From: Ciborinia camelliae
Lineage: Eukaryota; Ascomycota; Leotiomycetes; Helotiales; Sclerotiniaceae
NCBI GenBank assembly: GCA_025890175.1
Contig: JANPYM010000006.1
Location: forward strand, 124,001-188,000
Length of the DNA stretch: 64,000 nucleotides
Direction: 5' to 3'
The notes below the pieces were generated by a model, which saw only the letters and a program-made list of their open reading frames with translations, was not told the DNA's origin and ran no database searches. Both the position numbers and the translations under genes were made by a program. Below, piece by piece: positions 62,153 to 64,000 of this stretch (position 1 is the stretch's first letter; each line of letters starts with the position of its first letter).

Positions 62153-63014
62153 GATGTTATGTTATGCTATTTGTGTTTGTAGTAATTGTGGTTGCAAATA
62201 AACAGAATGTTTCTCATAAGAAATCGACGTTTGAGAATAAAAAGAACATGATAACTCGGGTTCTTTCAATATGAGGGGTAGGTAGCAATGGTGCAACGGT
62301 AGGAATACCCGTTTGAGCTGCAAACATCATTGATGGAAAATATATATATATATCACGGGGACTGACATCGATATCGACTTCGATTGGATAATATTGTCAG
62401 CCCTTGATGATAATATATATCAATATTCATGCTGGTCTAACTCATCCTCATGATTTTAAAGGTTGTCGTCTGAAGGGTATTTTGAGACATTTTGATGTTC
62501 TTGAAAGGAATACGGAGTACGAGGAACCTCACCATCTTGAGATATTTTTATGAAACATTTCATAATATTAGCCTTAACCTTAACCTAAAATTATGCATTA
62601 TGCCAATCACGCTAACCCCCGCATTTCTCGTCTCATGACAACATGCCATTGACCAGACGAGAAAGAACATGCATGGGGTAAAGGCATTGAGCGTAGAATT
62701 CACGTCAATACCGCAACGAAAGTTTTGGTCTCATGGTCTCACAAACTCTCATGATCACCGATTCTTTTCTTTTCTCCATAGAACAAAGCTCACAGCTCAC
62801 ACAGTAAGCAGATTTTTCATTACAAAACTATTACTACTATTCATCAGCTTCATCATATGAGGCTGGAATAGTGGTGAATGTTTTATATCTTCATTTCATT
62901 TCCTCATTCCTCTTTTCTCATTCTTCATTCCTCTCAATCTTTCTTAACTCTAGCTATCTTTTGATGGTACTTTGATGATACGAGTACATAACTACATGCA
63001 AGCCAACAGCGACC
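62153..63014. promoter_or_regulatory. Upstream region of two divergent genes
   Basis: 0.86 kb between the SDR and GtaA-type starts, so it contains both promoters. Pyrimidine-rich DNA at about 62884-62960 (attcctc/cattcttc words) precedes the glutaminase. No specific factor site assigned. Confidence 0.45.
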
Positions 63015-64000
63015 ATGCGTTACACAAACCTCTTTGAGGCTGCATTTGCATTTGCAATAGCGGCGACGACTGCACAAGCTTCTACATTAACCCCGCCAGT
63101 TGTACCTTTGATTGTTCGGAATCCATATCTGAGTGCTTGGTTAGGACATGCACGAGAGAATCCTTGGGAACATTGGCCTATATTTTGGACGGGTGAAGAG
63201 GTATGGAATCTGAGGATTTATCCCCACCATCAATCTTCGTCACTAAAGCCATCCTTCATAGATTGGGTTCTCTGTACTTGCTAGGGTCCCTCAATCTGAT
63301 ACGGTTTACCCATTGTTAGGTAGACCTCATGATTCATTAAGAAAAACCGGGGATAGGTATGTTCTAGAGCTATGCCGACGGCATTTATTGGATGACCTAT
63401 GGCGACTAATTCATACATAGCTTCAATGTATCGTATCCGACGTTTCTTGGTACTACTTTCGATGCATCAACTACAAACCTCACATATAACATCCCTTCAC
63501 CCTCTAAATACCAAGATCCACTCGAGGTGGTCCTGTCCTTCCTATCTCCAATTACACCGACTTCTACCTTTCGACAATCAATACCTGCGGCATATTTGAC
63601 TGTGCATGTTACAGGTGGATTTGATCTCAACGTATACCTGGATATAAATGGATTGTGGGTTAGTGGTGATAGAGGCAATTCCATTGATTGGACTTTTAGC
63701 CAGAGTCAACCACCGAAGGGAAGCAACAAATTACCATTAAAGACATGGAAATGGAAACGAGTAGTTGAACAATTGTTCACCGAATGGGCTGATCGTGCAG
63801 AATGGGGACAACTACACTTCACAGGCCCGGCTGAGGCCAATCATCAAGCCGGCACATCAGGGCGGCTCCGAACCGCCTTCGCTCAAAGTGGAACATTACA
63901 GAATATTGTTGACACCAACTTTCGAGGGATTATGGATGAGGAGCCAGTTTTTGCATTCGCCTACTCTTTCAACCTTAATTCGACTTCTAATTCCACTTCT
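63015..64000 (+). CDS. GtaA-type glutaminase, 3' end cut by the window edge
   Basis: Exons 63015-63200, 63262-63356 and 63421-64000 onward. The introns (61 and 64 bp) have GTATGG/GTATGT donors. The N-terminal signal peptide (MRYTNLFEAAFAFAIAATTA) is followed by LTPPVVPLIVRNPYLSAWLG and WEHWPIFWTGEEIGFSVLAR, hallmark segments of the fungal GtaA family (N-terminal DUF5127 region). TFLGTTFDASTTNLTYNI and YLTVHVTGGFDLNVYLDING continue the same domain. The about 287 visible residues correspond to the N-terminal part of a roughly 690-aa enzyme; the catalytic C-terminal part lies outside. Role: secreted or cell-wall glutaminase, converting glutamine to glutamate and ammonia. The family assignment is strong, but activity in this species is unproved, as many paralogues exist. 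Confidence 0.9.

Noticed and set aside
1..64000. CRISPR arrays, tRNA or rRNA genes
   Set aside because: Direct repeats here lack regular spacers, and the organism type is eukaryotic. I saw no cloverleaf or rRNA core by eye, although a covariance-model scan would be needed to exclude small RNAs.

Overview
The window looks like nuclear DNA of a filamentous ascomycete (Pezizomycotina). A Leotiomycetes/Sclerotiniaceae-type genome is my best guess, but this rests on overall character, not a database match. Genes are monocistronic, with short GT-AG introns (mostly 46-92 bp) and common TACTAAC-like branch sites. Spacers are AT-rich or low-complexity. I saw no bacterial, viral or plasmid features and no recognisable tRNA or rRNA.

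Layout. 0-9 kb holds three 2EXR-domain proteins (one cut by the left edge) separated by low-complexity DNA. 10.6-22.6 kb carries a ketopantoate reductase, an ARB1/ABCF2-type ribosome-biogenesis ATPase and a complete INO80 chromatin-remodelling ATPase. 23.9-25.6 kb is a class I SAM methyltransferase interrupted by an assembly gap that looks artificial. 26.2-35.2 kb is a gene-poor block: hairpin-bearing minisatellites, a disrupted gene on the minus strand, and coding-like fragments in shifting frames with an unusual concentration of near-perfect inverted repeats, one lying inside an F-box-like fragment.

36-43.7 kb returns to normal genes: SEC39 (Dsl1 tether complex), a twin-CX9C complex I subunit and a conserved fungal protein of unknown function. 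43.7-47.9 kb is low-complexity or featureless. 47.9-51 kb has a SANT/Myb-like protein and an Ap4A phosphorylase, tail to tail. 53.4-57.2 kb has a small cysteine-containing secreted protein and a secreted GMC oxidoreductase. After 4.2 kb without genes come an SDR dehydrogenase and, divergently, a GtaA-type glutaminase cut by the right edge.

There is no operon-like cooperation. The housekeeping genes are independent, and the 53-64 kb end is enriched in secreted or accessory enzymes. The most unusual part is 31.9-35.1 kb, where the inverted repeats look like local inverted copying (template switching) within decaying genes. Exon boundaries come from splice motifs and reading-frame continuity only.
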